Shown piece after piece: positions 27,815 to 37,350 of a DNA stretch of 64,000 nucleotides. Location of the stretch: NCBI RefSeq assembly GCF_010747415.1, contig NZ_JAAGNZ010000002.1, positions 682,001 through 746,000 of the forward strand, in the 5' to 3' direction. Source of the stretch: Spirosoma agri (GTDB lineage: Bacteria; Bacteroidota; Bacteroidia; Cytophagales; Spirosomataceae). The notes under the pieces were generated by a model. The model was not told the DNA's origin and made no database searches. It saw only the letters and a program-made list of their open reading frames with translations. Each line of letters begins with the position of its first letter. Positions within the stretch are counted from its first letter, which is position 1. The translations under genes and the position numbers were made by a program.

Positions 27815-27852
27815 GCATCACATAATGAGGTGATTCGCTCATTATGTGATGC
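27815..27852. terminator. Convergent-gene hairpin
   Basis: GCATCACATAATGAG (27815-27829) pairs perfectly with its reverse complement at 27838-27852, loop 8 nt. It lies between the small gene and the end of dnaX, so it probably ends one or both transcripts. The T-run is poor. Confidence 0.6.
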
Positions 27853-27924
27853 TTTGATGAGATTTCTTCCAGTTCCCGTACGTGATCAGGGATTCGTGCC
27901 AATCCCCGGGTAAGCTCATGGTGG

Positions 27925-29835
27925 TCAATAATCAACTTCCAGATTAAGTACTTTGCGGAGTTCATGGAGGGCCGGATTTTTCTCCGCCATGTAATTGAAC
28001 TTGTCCTGCGAACTGTAGATCATCTTCTTGACCTCCTGCACCGTGACGGTATGGTCAAGCTGTATGCGGCTGTTCTGAAGTTCGTTGCGCAAATACCCCA
28101 GCAGTTCTGGTTTGAGGTCGGTGAGGTAACCCACTTGCAACGTGTTGTCAAGCGTTATATGGATGGTCGTCCCATCGAGGGTTAATTCGCGGTTCAGCAC
28201 CAACTGCTCGGTAGCCGAGTCATATTGGCTGTGTCGAATTTTGGCGAACGTCACCCATACATCCTGTAACTCTTCCTGGCTGAATGATTTATCGGGCCGG
28301 GCTGCTGTTGTGACAATAACCTCTTCGGCCGTATCGGCCACCGGCTGAAGAGGCCCGCTCGTTAGTGGTATCGTCGACCGGAGCCGACTGGTAGCCGGGC
28401 GCGCTGGCGGAGCCATTTTGGGTTTTAGTTGCGACTCTACCGGAGAGGGAGTAATAGTCGCTGTAGCTACGCTGTTGGCAGCATGAGCAGGCGCAGTCAT
28501 TTCCGCAGCTATTGTGCCATTGCCACCGTTGGGGACAGGAGTAGTCCGGTAGGTACTCACGGGCTCACTCGTCATCGGATGGTGTTCGATCAGTTTGCCG
28601 ACGCTAGTAGCTGACTGCTGCGAGGGGACGGGCGCTGGCTGGTTGTTTTTTTTTTCGTCTCCCGATAGATCGGCAGTTAAACGTTCCTGATGTTGTGAAC
28701 CATTGACCGGAAACTCTGGCAACGCATCCCAGTTCAGCAGATTGCGCAAATTAGCCAGCTTCATCAACCAGAGTTCGGTATGCAGCCGCTGGTCTTTGGC
28801 CTGTTTGTAGTTCATATCGCACTGGCCGCCAAGACTTAACGCCGATAGTAAAAACGACATCGGAGCCCGCACCGACTGATCGAGGTATTGGCGCCGAACG
28901 TTTTCGGTCACCTGCAAGAGCTGAACTGTAGCGGCATCTTTACCAACCAGCAAATCGCGGAAGTGACGACACAGACCAACCACAAACTGGTGACCATCGA
29001 AGCCTTTACGCAGAATTTCGTCCACCGTCAACAGGCTTTGGGGCAGATTGCCCGCCAGCAGCAGGTCTGTCAGTTTGAAGTAATAATCGTAATCAAGAAT
29101 GTGCAGGTTATCGAGCACCTCCTTATACCGAATGATTCGATCTGCTGCAAAAGTGACGTTCAGATCAAACATCGACAGCGCATCGCGCAGACCGCCATCG
29201 GCCTTTTGAGCGATCAGATCGAGCGCTTCGCTTTCGGCGGTGATCCCCTCTTTGGCGGCAATATCGGCCAGATGGCTGGCAATGTGTTGGGGCTGAATCC
29301 GGTTGAAATCGAAAATCTGGCAACGCGATAGAATCGTCGGCAGAATCTTGTGTTTTTCGGTCGTCGCCAGGATGAAAATAGCGTATGCCGGAGGCTCCTC
29401 CAGCGTTTTCAGGAACGCATTGAAAGCCGCCGACGAGAGCATGTGCACCTCGTCAATAATGTAGATTTTATATTTTCCTGATTGGGGCGGATACCGAACC
29501 TGATCGATTAGATTGCGGATGTCTTCAACGGAGTTGTTGGAAGCCGCATCCAGTTCGTGAATATTGAACGACGCGCTCTGGTTGAAGCTCACGCACGACT
29601 CACAGGTATCGCAGGCTTCGCCTTCGGCGGTCAGGTTTTGGCAATTGATTGTCTTGGCCAGAATACGGGCGCAGGTCGTCTTGCCGACGCCACGCGGGCC
29701 ACAAAACAGAAACGCAGACGCTAAGTGATTGGTCTTGATTGCGTTCTTGAGTGTGGTGGTGATGTGCTCCTGTCCGACAACGGTGTCGAAGGTGGCGGGG
29801 CGGTACTTGCGGGCCGAGACCACGAAATTTTCCAT
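27925..29835 (-). CDS. dnaX: DNA polymerase III subunit tau (and possibly gamma)
   Basis: Clamp-loader ATPase, 636 residues from the ATG at 29835 (MENFVVSARKYRPATFD), the standard start; 24 upstream codons are open but not family-like. Walker A is GPRGVGKTT (about 46-54), a zinc finger uses C65, C75, C78 and C81, the DEVHMLS box follows, and the collar domain ends near residue 380. Residues 390-500 are a Thr/Pro/Ala-rich linker, then the tau-specific tail. The mRNA has ten consecutive A at residues 394-397 (28646-28655); slippage there would give 410- or 414-residue gamma-like products. Confidence 0.96.
   Translation of the reverse strand: MENFVVSARKYRPATFDTVVGQEHITTTLKNAIKTNHLASAFLFCGPRGVGKTTCARILAKTINCQNLTAEGEACDTCESCVSFNQSASFNIHELDAASNNSVEDIRNLIDQVRYPPQSGKYKIYIIDEVHMLSSAAFNAFLKTLEEPPAYAIFILATTEKHKILPTILSRCQIFDFNRIQPQHIASHLADIAAKEGITAESEALDLIAQKADGGLRDALSMFDLNVTFAADRIIRYKEVLDNLHILDYDYYFKLTDLLLAGNLPQSLLTVDEILRKGFDGHQFVVGLCRHFRDLLVGKDAATVQLLQVTENVRRQYLDQSVRAPMSFLLSALSLGGQCDMNYKQAKDQRLHTELWLMKLANLRNLLNWDALPEFPVNGSQHQERLTADLSGDEKKNNQPAPVPSQQSATSVGKLIEHHPMTSEPVSTYRTTPVPNGGNGTIAAEMTAPAHAANSVATATITPSPVESQLKPKMAPPARPATSRLRSTIPLTSGPLQPVADTAEEVIVTTAARPDKSFSQEELQDVWVTFAKIRHSQYDSATEQLVLNRELTLDGTTIHITLDNTLQVGYLTDLKPELLGYLRNELQNSRIQLDHTVTVQEVKKMIYSSQDKFNYMAEKNPALHELRKVLNLEVDY
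28646..28655 (-). promoter_or_regulatory. A10 slippery run in dnaX
   Basis: Ten consecutive A in the dnaX mRNA (GAA AAA AAA AAC) just past the clamp-loader core. One added base or a -1 shift meets TAG after 410 codons; one lost base meets TGA after 414. A GGGAG stretch lies 3 nt upstream. Thermus dnaX makes gamma by slippage at a similar A run, and E. coli by -1 frameshift at AAAAAAG. Confidence 0.55.
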
Positions 29836-30036
29836 ACTCAAAGTTAACAAGGCGGGGGCGGATTTCAAACGAAGGATTGCTTCTGTTCCGTTCATTAATG
29901 CGGTCATGTGCCCCTATTTAGCAGGATGGCCGATTCGTTGCGTAATTAGCAAATGAGGCAGTAATCGGCCCGCCGTAGCGCAAATACGATTGTTTATGGG
30001 TTTATTTGTATTATTAGTGGCCCTACGTCGTCTTCT

Positions 30037-31362
30037 ATGATCAATGCCTGGTGGCTTTCGAGGCTATTTATTTGTGTGTTCGGCATGCTGCTGGCAGGTT
30101 GTACCCAAAAGCCGCTGGCCGACCGTTCGCTGACCTTCTGGTGTTCCAATAATGCCGGGGAAATTGCGTTTGCGAAGGAATTTGTGCAGCAGTGGCAGCA
30201 ACTACGACCCAATAAACCGCTGCGTTATCAGCCTATTCCGGAAGGGCAATCGAGCGAAGAAATCATTCTGGCATCGGTAGTCGGTAAAACCACCCCCGAT
30301 ATTTACGCCAACATGTGGCAGGGCAGTGTCGAGATGTACGCCAAAGCGGGGGTTCTGATTCCTCTGGATACACTGAAGGGGTTTTGGGAGTTTATTACGG
30401 CCCGTTGCGACAGTGCCGTAATCCGGGAGATCACCTCGTCGGACGGGCACATTTACCAGGTGCCGTGGAAGGTCAACCCAATCATGCTGGTCTGTAACAC
30501 ACACACGATCAGCGCATTGAACGGGGCAAAACCGCCTTATACGTACGCGGGTTACCTGGATGCGGGCCGGCAGTTGAGCCGTGATGCGAATGGCGACGGT
30601 TACGTCGATCAGTGGCTTGGCTACACGGAGGTCAAAGCGATCTGGTACGAGCGGTTGTTTAATTTTTATCCGCTTTATCTGGCCGCTTCCAACGGGGCTC
30701 CGCTGATTGCGCCGGACGCTACTGGTGATCTGCATGCCGCATTCAATAACCGCTACGCCGTTGACGTTTTCCGGTTTTTGCAGACCTTATACAAGGCTAA
30801 TTATTTCGCCCGAGAACGGCTATCGGCCACCCGCGATCCGTTTCTGGCCCAACGCATTTCCACGCAGTTTACCGGCCCGTGGACAGTTGGGTTTCTTGAA
30901 AAATTTAAAGATGCCGGTTTCGACTACGACACGTACGCCATGCCCGTGCCCAATGACCATCGGGGGCCCGTTTACACATATGGTGACCCAAAAAACATCG
31001 TACTCTTCAACACCTGCCGCGACCCGCAGGCTGCCTGGGAATTCGTTAAAACATTGGTCGATAAACCCGGCGATCGACGGCTGATGGAATTGACAGGCCA
31101 GTTCCCCCGCCGAAAAAATGTCGATACCGATTCGTATTTTGCCAGTTTTCTGAGCAAGAATCCACGATTGCTGCCGTTTGCCCGGCAGACGCGCTACATT
31201 AAAGGTGTCGATAACTGCGAGGTGATCGTTGACGTATTCGACATTATTTCGCAGGAGTACGAGGCCTGTGTGCTTTTCAACAAAAAAACGCCCGAAGCCG
31301 CCATTCGCGATGCAGCCCGGGCGGTCGATGTATTACTAACGAGTGAACGGGCGAACGAATGA
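30037..31362 (+). CDS. Sugar ABC transporter substrate-binding lipoprotein
   Basis: A 441-residue extracellular solute-binding protein family 1 (MalE/UgpB-like). The signal ends in lipobox LLAGC (MLLAGCTQK), so it is tethered. Family signs are the SLTFWCSNNAGE opening strand, PDIYANMWQGSVEMYAKAG hinge block, and QVPWKVNPIMLVCNT. It delivers a sugar or glycan to the two permeases downstream; the sugar is unknown. It is the first gene of an ABC operon whose second gene overlaps it by ATGA. Confidence 0.9.
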   Translation: MINAWWLSRLFICVFGMLLAGCTQKPLADRSLTFWCSNNAGEIAFAKEFVQQWQQLRPNKPLRYQPIPEGQSSEEIILASVVGKTTPDIYANMWQGSVEMYAKAGVLIPLDTLKGFWEFITARCDSAVIREITSSDGHIYQVPWKVNPIMLVCNTHTISALNGAKPPYTYAGYLDAGRQLSRDANGDGYVDQWLGYTEVKAIWYERLFNFYPLYLAASNGAPLIAPDATGDLHAAFNNRYAVDVFRFLQTLYKANYFARERLSATRDPFLAQRISTQFTGPWTVGFLEKFKDAGFDYDTYAMPVPNDHRGPVYTYGDPKNIVLFNTCRDPQAAWEFVKTLVDKPGDRRLMELTGQFPRRKNVDTDSYFASFLSKNPRLLPFARQTRYIKGVDNCEVIVDVFDIISQEYEACVLFNKKTPEAAIRDAARAVDVLLTSERANE

Positions 31363-32210
31363 AAAAATGGATGCCTTACTTGCTCGTATCACCCTACATC
31401 CTGCATTTTGCGGTGTTTGTGGCGTTTCCGGTCGTATTTTCGGTGATACTGACATTCCATAGCTGGAACATTATTTCACCCATGAGGTACGTTGGACTCG
31501 CCAACTATGAGCATGTGCTGAAAGACCGGTTGTTCTGGCAGGCCGTCTGGAACACCCTTCGTTTTCTGCTGGTGCATATTCCGCTACAAATCGTACTGGC
31601 CTTGCTACTGGCCGAATTACTGAATCGAACAATTACTGGCGCGGCCTTTTTTCGGGCGGCTTTCTTTCTGCCTGTCATCGTATCGGGGGTGGTGGTCACG
31701 ATTTTATGGCAGCAACTGCTCAGTTTTAATTCGGGAATACTGAACCGAATGCTCACCGCTATAGCCCTGCCGCGCGTGGCCTGGCTCGATGATCCGGCTA
31801 TTGCCATGTACTCGATTGCGGCCATGGCCACCTGGAAAAACGTTGGGCTCTACGTCATTCTGTTCCTGGTCGGTCTGCAATCGGTGCCGATGCAATACTA
31901 CGAAGCCGCCGATATTGAGGGGGCTTCCAGTTGGCAGAAGTTTCGGTATATCACATTACCCATGATCAACCCTACGATTTTTACGGTGGTCGTACTGTCA
32001 ACAATCAGCGGTTTCTCGCTTTTTGTCGAACCTTACATTATGACGCAGGGCGGACCCATGAACACGACGCTTTCGGCGGTGATGTACATCTATAGACAAG
32101 CCTTTCAATATTACCATATGGGCTATTCGGCCACGCTGGGGTTTTGTTTTGCGCTGATCATTCTGTTTGTCGTCATCATTCAGCGACGCTATGTCGAACA
32201 GGAACTATAA
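31359..32210 (+). CDS. Sugar ABC transporter permease, MalF-like
   Basis: A 283-residue inner-membrane permease with six hydrophobic segments. The cytoplasmic EAA loop that docks the ATPase is YYEAADIEGASSWQKFRYIT, followed by LPMINPTIF, as in MalF/UgpA. It starts inside the binding-protein stop (ATGA overlap), which suggests translational coupling. Confidence 0.93.
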   Translation: MKKWMPYLLVSPYILHFAVFVAFPVVFSVILTFHSWNIISPMRYVGLANYEHVLKDRLFWQAVWNTLRFLLVHIPLQIVLALLLAELLNRTITGAAFFRAAFFLPVIVSGVVVTILWQQLLSFNSGILNRMLTAIALPRVAWLDDPAIAMYSIAAMATWKNVGLYVILFLVGLQSVPMQYYEAADIEGASSWQKFRYITLPMINPTIFTVVVLSTISGFSLFVEPYIMTQGGPMNTTLSAVMYIYRQAFQYYHMGYSATLGFCFALIILFVVIIQRRYVEQEL

Positions 32211-32231
32211 CGGCCTTTGCCACGCTGAACT

Positions 32232-33041
32232 ATGAATCCGTTTATCCGGTATGCACTTCTTACGTTGGCAGCTCTGTCGTTCATCTACCCCTTTATCTGG
32301 ATGGTGAGTGCGTCGCTGTCGTCGGAGAGTGGTTTGAGCGAACTGACGCTATTGCCGGTAGGCTTCACCTGGAGTAACTACGCGACAGTCTTTACGAAAA
32401 TTCCGCTCGACCGGGCGTTTGTGAACAGTGCTTTCGTGGCCGTATTGACAACGGGACTGGTGCTTGTCTCGGGGGCGATGGTCGGTTATGCGCTGGCCCG
32501 TCTCGACTTCAGGGGGCGCAACGGCATTTTTTACCTGATCATTTTTACGATGACGTTGCCCTTCCAGATCACGCTTATCCCGAACTACATCACGATGGTC
32601 CGGTTTGGCTGGGTCGACACGTATCTGGCGCTCATCGTGCCGTTTGCGCTGAACTCCTTGTCCATTCTCCTGTTCCGGCAGGCATTCCAGAGCTTACCAC
32701 AGGCGCTGATCGATGCCGCCCGAATGGATGGGGGCAATGAGTTGCGGATCATTTTTCAGATACTGGTGCCAAACATCCTGCCAACGGTGCTGACCATTAC
32801 CATCCTGACCTTTATGGGACTCTGGAATGAAGCCTTGTGGCCCCTGATCGTGATCCGCGATGAATCGACGATGACCATGCCGCAACTGGTGACGTTGTTT
32901 TCGGTGGGTGGCCGGGCAGAAGGTCAGTTAGGGGTCAAAATTGCGGCAGCCGTCCTGCTGGCGATACCCATTGTGGTGTTGTACCTGTTTTTTCAAAAAC
33001 ACTTTATCCGGAGCATGGCGTCTTCGGGGTTGAAAGATTAA
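32232..33041 (+). CDS. Sugar ABC transporter permease, MalG-like
   Basis: A 269-residue second permease subunit with six hydrophobic segments and the EAA loop LIDAARMDGGNELRIIFQIL preceding VPNILPTV, as in MalG/UgpE. The start matches the family (MNPFIRYALLTLAALSFIYP). It lies 21 bp after the MalF-like gene and 3 bp before the next gene. Confidence 0.93.
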   Translation: MNPFIRYALLTLAALSFIYPFIWMVSASLSSESGLSELTLLPVGFTWSNYATVFTKIPLDRAFVNSAFVAVLTTGLVLVSGAMVGYALARLDFRGRNGIFYLIIFTMTLPFQITLIPNYITMVRFGWVDTYLALIVPFALNSLSILLFRQAFQSLPQALIDAARMDGGNELRIIFQILVPNILPTVLTITILTFMGLWNEALWPLIVIRDESTMTMPQLVTLFSVGGRAEGQLGVKIAAAVLLAIPIVVLYLFFQKHFIRSMASSGLKD

Positions 33042-33044
33042 ACC

Positions 33045-34382
33045 ATGCGCTTCGTCATACTTCTACTACTTTCAGTCATCGCCACCGATCTTGCCGGGCA
33101 GCATTCGGTCGGGCAACGTCTTGCTGGACAGCGTTCTACTGCCCCACCTCCGGTTGGGAAACGCTACGTGAACGTTGCACACTTTAATCATCTGTATCAA
33201 CCCTTTACCCTATCAAATGGTACTGAAGTCGGGACGGTTTACATTTACAGCGAAGCACCGGGCTATGGTCTCGTCGCCGATTCGGATGAGGGATTTACCT
33301 GCGTAGATGATGTGGCGCGGGCCGCTTTGTTTTTACGTCATGAACCGGACTTGCCGACAAATGGCGACAAGCAGGAGAAACTACGAAAAATGACCGAGAT
33401 GGTGCTGCAACTTCAGGCGACGGAGCCGGATAGTGCTGCTGGTTATTTCTACAATTTTCTTCACAAGCGACCTTCGGAAACGATCAATAAAACGTTCAGA
33501 ACCAGTATTGCCAGCCCTAATTTCTGGTCGTGGCGGGCATTTTGGTGTTTGTCGGAAGTGTATCCCTATTTTCTCGAAAAAGAGCCAAAACTGGCGGCCC
33601 GTATCGAGCTGGCGAACCAGAAGCTACTGAAGGTTATGCTGCGCGATTTTAGCCACAAACCGCGCACGTTTACGACGGTTCGGGGTGTTCAGGTGCCAAC
33701 GTGGTTGCCCTTCGGTTCCGGCTCCGACCAGGCTGCGATCATGCTCCTGGGTCTGCTCAATGTCTACGAGCAGAACCCTACACCGGCTGTACTCGGCCTG
33801 ATCGATCAGCTTGGCGACGGTATTGTGGCCATGCGGCAGGGCGGACCGGGTCAATTTCCGTACGGAGCCATGCTGAGTTTCGAAAATAACTGGCATGCTT
33901 ACGCCAGTGATCAGGCCTATGCGTTACAGCGTGCCGGTAAAAGTCTCAACAAACCGGAGTGGCAGGCCGTTGCCCGGCAGGAAATCAATTATTTTTATCC
34001 GTATTTGATTGAACAGGGTTTCCTGGAATCGTTTGAGGTCATTCAAACGGGCGACGAGCGTCGACTGTTCAAGCGGAGTCAGTTTTCGCAGATTGCCTAT
34101 GGCATTCGACCGATGGTGTGGGCCGCCCTCGAAGCGTACGACCAGACGAATGAAGTTAAATACGCGGATCTGGCCGGGCGGTTGGCGAGTTGGTTTCTAG
34201 GGAACAATGTAGCCAAAACACCCATGTATGACCCGGCAACGGGTAGGGGTTACGATGGTATCGTATCATCCGGAAAAATCAATCGCAATTCCGGAGCCGA
34301 ATCGACAATCGAATCGCTATGGGCGTTTCAGCGACTGGAGCGTTACCCGGTAGCCGTTAAAGCAATGGAAAAATATAAGTAG
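33045..34382 (+). CDS. Secreted helical-barrel protein of a sugar ABC operon
   Basis: A 445-residue exported protein (signal MRFVILLLLSVIATDLAG). After a short Gly/Gln-rich linker it is mainly helical, with paired helices and motifs such as CVDDVARAALFLRHE, SPNFWSWRAFWCLSEVYPYF, FENNWHAYASDQAYALQRAG and NRNSGAESTIESLWAFQ. These resemble (alpha/alpha)-toroid carbohydrate-active proteins, but I cannot name the family or reaction. Its place between permease and ATPase genes suggests it processes the imported glycan in the periplasm. Its stop codon touches a 39-bp inverted repeat. Confidence 0.6.
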   Translation: MRFVILLLLSVIATDLAGQHSVGQRLAGQRSTAPPPVGKRYVNVAHFNHLYQPFTLSNGTEVGTVYIYSEAPGYGLVADSDEGFTCVDDVARAALFLRHEPDLPTNGDKQEKLRKMTEMVLQLQATEPDSAAGYFYNFLHKRPSETINKTFRTSIASPNFWSWRAFWCLSEVYPYFLEKEPKLAARIELANQKLLKVMLRDFSHKPRTFTTVRGVQVPTWLPFGSGSDQAAIMLLGLLNVYEQNPTPAVLGLIDQLGDGIVAMRQGGPGQFPYGAMLSFENNWHAYASDQAYALQRAGKSLNKPEWQAVARQEINYFYPYLIEQGFLESFEVIQTGDERRLFKRSQFSQIAYGIRPMVWAALEAYDQTNEVKYADLAGRLASWFLGNNVAKTPMYDPATGRGYDGIVSSGKINRNSGAESTIESLWAFQRLERYPVAVKAMEKYK

Positions 34383-34543
34383 AGACGTAATCCCTTACGT
34401 CTCCTGTGCGTCAGCAATAGTCATGCTACGCATCTCTGCGTCGTCAAATCTGATCGTACATATTGCTGACGCCTAGGAGACGTAACTACATTGCTGACGT
34501 ACAAATTGCTGACGCACAGGAGACGTAAGGGATTACGTCTCTA
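34380..34543. repeat. 39-bp perfect inverted repeat with nested units in the ABC operon
   Basis: Arms 34380-34418 and 34505-34543 are exact reverse complements, 39 bp, flanking 86 bp. The outer part GAGACGTAA-TCCC-TTACGTCTC is itself a hairpin. A unit like ATTGCTGACGC..AGGAGACGTAA occurs twice direct (34462, 34505) and once inverted, with a shorter ATTGCTGACG at 34490. It fills the gap between the helical-barrel gene stop and the ATPase start, ending 14 nt before ATG. Confidence 0.9.
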
Positions 34544-34557
34544 CAAAGAAGGAAATT

Positions 34558-35667
34558 ATGGCAGAGGTTATACTACGTCACATTGCCAAAGCCTACGCAG
34601 GTGGGCCAAGGGTGATCAAAGACGTAACGATCGACGTGAAAGATCGCGAGTTTGTCGTGCTGGTTGGCCCATCGGGTTGCGGCAAATCGACATTGTTGCG
34701 CATGATTGCCGGACTGGAAGAAATTACCGACGGTGACTTACTGCTTGATGGGCAACGCATCAACGATCTGGCACCGAAAGACCGCGACATTGCGATGGTG
34801 TTTCAGAACTATGCGCTCTATCCGCACATGACCGTTTACGACAATATGGCGTTCGGGCTGAAGCTGCGCAACATGAGTAAGGACGACATCCGGCAACGGG
34901 TTACGCAGGCGGCTAACATGCTGGAAATAGAAACGCTGCTCGACCGAAAGCCCAAAGACATGTCGGGGGGACAACGCCAGCGGGTGGCCATTGGCCGGGC
35001 CATCGTGCGAAACCCCAAAGTGTTTCTGTTCGACGAACCATTGAGTAACCTCGACGCCAAACTACGGGGGCAAACCCGCATTGAGTTACAGAAACTCCAC
35101 CGCGATCTTCAGGCCACAATGATTTACGTCACGCACGATCAGGTAGAGGCAATGACGCTCGGCGACCGCATTGTTGTGCTGCGCGGGGGCGATGTTATGC
35201 AATATGACACACCGCTGATGCTCTACAACCAGCCCGTGAATCTGTTTGTCGCCGGTTTTATCGGGACTCCTCCCATGAACTTTCTGCCCGGACGAATTAC
35301 GAGGGAAGGGGGCACTGTCCGGTTTGAGAGCGTAGAAGGCACAGTTCAGGTTGCGCTCGAAACCGCTGGGAACACGCTTATGACGTCGCCTATTGGCCGC
35401 GAGGTGGTGATGGGTATTCGGGCCGAACAGATTCGGGTGCGGTTGGCTGACTTGCAGGAACGTAATTCGACTGGAATTAGAACGTCCATCGATGCCATAG
35501 AGCACATGGGTAGCGAAGTGCTGGCTTATTTTACCGTTGAGCGTCGGCGGTTCATTGCCAAGCTACCGGGAGATACGAAGCTGGAATTTGGCCAGTCCGT
35601 GTTCTTATCGTGGGACATCGGCAAGGTGCATTTTTTCGATGCGCAAACGGAGCAGGTGATTCGGTAA
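34558..35667 (+). CDS. Sugar ABC transporter ATPase, MalK/UgpC-like
   Basis: A 369-residue ATPase that would energise the MalF/MalG-like permeases. Walker A is GPSGCGKST, the signature LSGGQ-type motif is [14 protein letters not shown], Walker B is [13 protein letters not shown], and the switch His is in TMIYVTHDQ. The C-terminal third forms the MalK-type OB-fold regulatory domain ([13 protein letters not shown] onward). An AAGGAA stretch precedes its ATG. Its stop is only 3 bp from the stop of the convergent MFS gene. Confidence 0.95.
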   Translation: MAEVILRHIAKAYAGGPRVIKDVTIDVKDREFVVLVGPSGCGKSTLLRMIAGLEEITDGDLLLDGQRINDLAPKDRDIAMVFQNYALYPHMTVYDNMAFGLKLRNMSKDDIRQRVTQAANMLEIETLLDRKPKDMSGGQRQRVAIGRAIVRNPKVFLFDEPLSNLDAKLRGQTRIELQKLHRDLQATMIYVTHDQVEAMTLGDRIVVLRGGDVMQYDTPLMLYNQPVNLFVAGFIGTPPMNFLPGRITREGGTVRFESVEGTVQVALETAGNTLMTSPIGREVVMGIRAEQIRVRLADLQERNSTGIRTSIDAIEHMGSEVLAYFTVERRRFIAKLPGDTKLEFGQSVFLSWDIGKVHFFDAQTEQVIR

Positions 35668-35670
35668 TCG

Positions 35671-37011
35671 CTAGTTCGGGTAGCGTCGTAAGGTGAACAG
35701 CGCCACGCACATGGCGACGACGGTCAGGCCACCCGCCACTAAACCAATAGTTGGTGCCTGCACGTAAGTCAGCGCGTGACCCGTAAGGTATGATCCGGCA
35801 ATATCGGACAAATTGACGAAGGCCATGTATGTCGTAAACTGTGATCCTTCGACGCCTGGCCGACAAATTGCCATCAGAACCGGCATAGCCGCTACACTGA
35901 TACTTGGGTCCATAAAATACAGCGCTACCAGACCGGATTGAGACACTGAAGAATTGCTCCACAGGCTGTCGATAAGGTTGAAACTGATCAGGTAAACCGC
36001 TACCATCGACAGTACGATGAGCAGGAGACGACGCGGGCCAATACGATCCGCAATATAGCCCCCTGTCAGAGCCGCAACCGTGGCAACCAGCATCCCATAC
36101 GTACCCGTCAGAAGCGACACAGATGTATCCGCCCAGCCAAGTTTTTGAATCAGGTGATAATTATACGCGCGTGAAAACAGACTGATACTCACATAGGCTG
36201 CGACTATAGCGCCGAATAATAACATACTCCGTTTAGCAAATAAGCCTTTGATCAGTTCCGTAAATAACCACCTGAAACTGGGGTCGGATAAGGATTGACG
36301 AGTGCCTGTTGTTGACGAAAGCGGTATTTTCGTTCTGGTTGAGAACGATGGTAAAAGCTGATCGTCGGGCCGTTCCCGAATGAAGAAGGTCAGAATGGTT
36401 AGGAGGAGCAGCAAAGCTGATTGAATCAGGGCCGCGCTGAAGAAACCATACGTGCGCAGGAGTTGCGAGAACAGAGCGGCTCCTACACCCGTGCCTATCA
36501 GAAAACCCCCGCGCATGAATGCGTTGACCCGACCCCGTTCGTCGCTCGGTATCACGGTGATAGCCATAGCATCGACGCTGGCATCCTGAATGGCGGCAAA
36601 AATACTGTGACTGAAAAATAACCACGCCAGTGTCTGTACCTGAGCGACTGGATCGTGCACGAACAAGATACCCAGCGACGCCAGAACCGCCATGGACTGT
36701 GCGCCGACCACCCAGGGTTTTCGGCGGCCCATTACTGACCGTTGATAGCGGTCGATAACAGGTCCCCACACGAATTGAAAAGCCCAGGGTAAGCCGACGA
36801 TTGCGGCAAAGGAGCCAATGACGGACGGTTTTACCCCCTCGGCGGTCAGGTAGTTTGCCAGGGCTGTCAACGAAAATCCCGCCGGAATACCCTGCATGAC
36901 GTATAAGTAAAAAAAGACCGCATAGCGCAATGGTCTGCTCTGGCTTAGCGTTAATGGGTACGAGGCTGCGGGCGCGGTGAGCATACGGTTATCTAGTAAA
37001 CCAATTGACAA
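35671..37011 (-). CDS. MFS transporter, AmpG-like
   Basis: A 446-residue, 12-segment major facilitator. The opening YAVFFYLYVMQGIPAGFSLT and VKPSVIGSFAAIVGLPWAFQF, then FVWGPVIDRY and MGRRKPWVVGAQ are the AmpG-type (muropeptide/anhydro-sugar permease) signature. AmpG imports cell-wall fragments for recycling; many Bacteroidota homologues have other or unknown cargo. It converges on the ABC ATPase gene with 3 bp between stops and no terminator. An alternative start is the internal Met at 36984. Confidence 0.82.
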   Translation of the reverse strand: MSIGLLDNRMLTAPAASYPLTLSQSRPLRYAVFFYLYVMQGIPAGFSLTALANYLTAEGVKPSVIGSFAAIVGLPWAFQFVWGPVIDRYQRSVMGRRKPWVVGAQSMAVLASLGILFVHDPVAQVQTLAWLFFSHSIFAAIQDASVDAMAITVIPSDERGRVNAFMRGGFLIGTGVGAALFSQLLRTYGFFSAALIQSALLLLLTILTFFIRERPDDQLLPSFSTRTKIPLSSTTGTRQSLSDPSFRWLFTELIKGLFAKRSMLLFGAIVAAYVSISLFSRAYNYHLIQKLGWADTSVSLLTGTYGMLVATVAALTGGYIADRIGPRRLLLIVLSMVAVYLISFNLIDSLWSNSSVSQSGLVALYFMDPSISVAAMPVLMAICRPGVEGSQFTTYMAFVNLSDIAGSYLTGHALTYVQAPTIGLVAGGLTVVAMCVALFTLRRYPN

Positions 37012-37350
37012 GGTCGGCTTAGTGGGTAGACGTGTATGACCCAGCGATCGCTAATAATGTTTAGCCATTCTCGAACTATCTTAAAAAAAATCCGTTATTC
37101 TATTGCAAGACCCGGATAATCTCTATAACATTGTCCGCGTTTTCAGCGCAAAAAACCAATGGCTAAGCTCGTTTACATACCGACCTTCTTCCATACTACG
37201 CCATTTCGGTTTAGGTCCGAAAGGACTACATCATTGTGTTTGCCTATGTGGTAAACGTCTTCCGCCATTTTTCTCGTTTTTTCATCTTAACAAACAGCAC
37301 GGATTACGCCGTCTCCGTTTGCGGTTAACTAACCGCCCCATTAATCGACG
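37012..37350. other. Leader region of the GNAT gene, no gene seen
   Basis: This 339-bp gap holds TAACATTG near 37124 as a weak -7-like site and small GC-rich inverted segments, including GGTTTAGGTCCGAAAGGAC around 37208. No RNA gene or clear riboswitch is recognised. It is divergent-promoter space for the MFS and GNAT genes. Confidence 0.3.
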
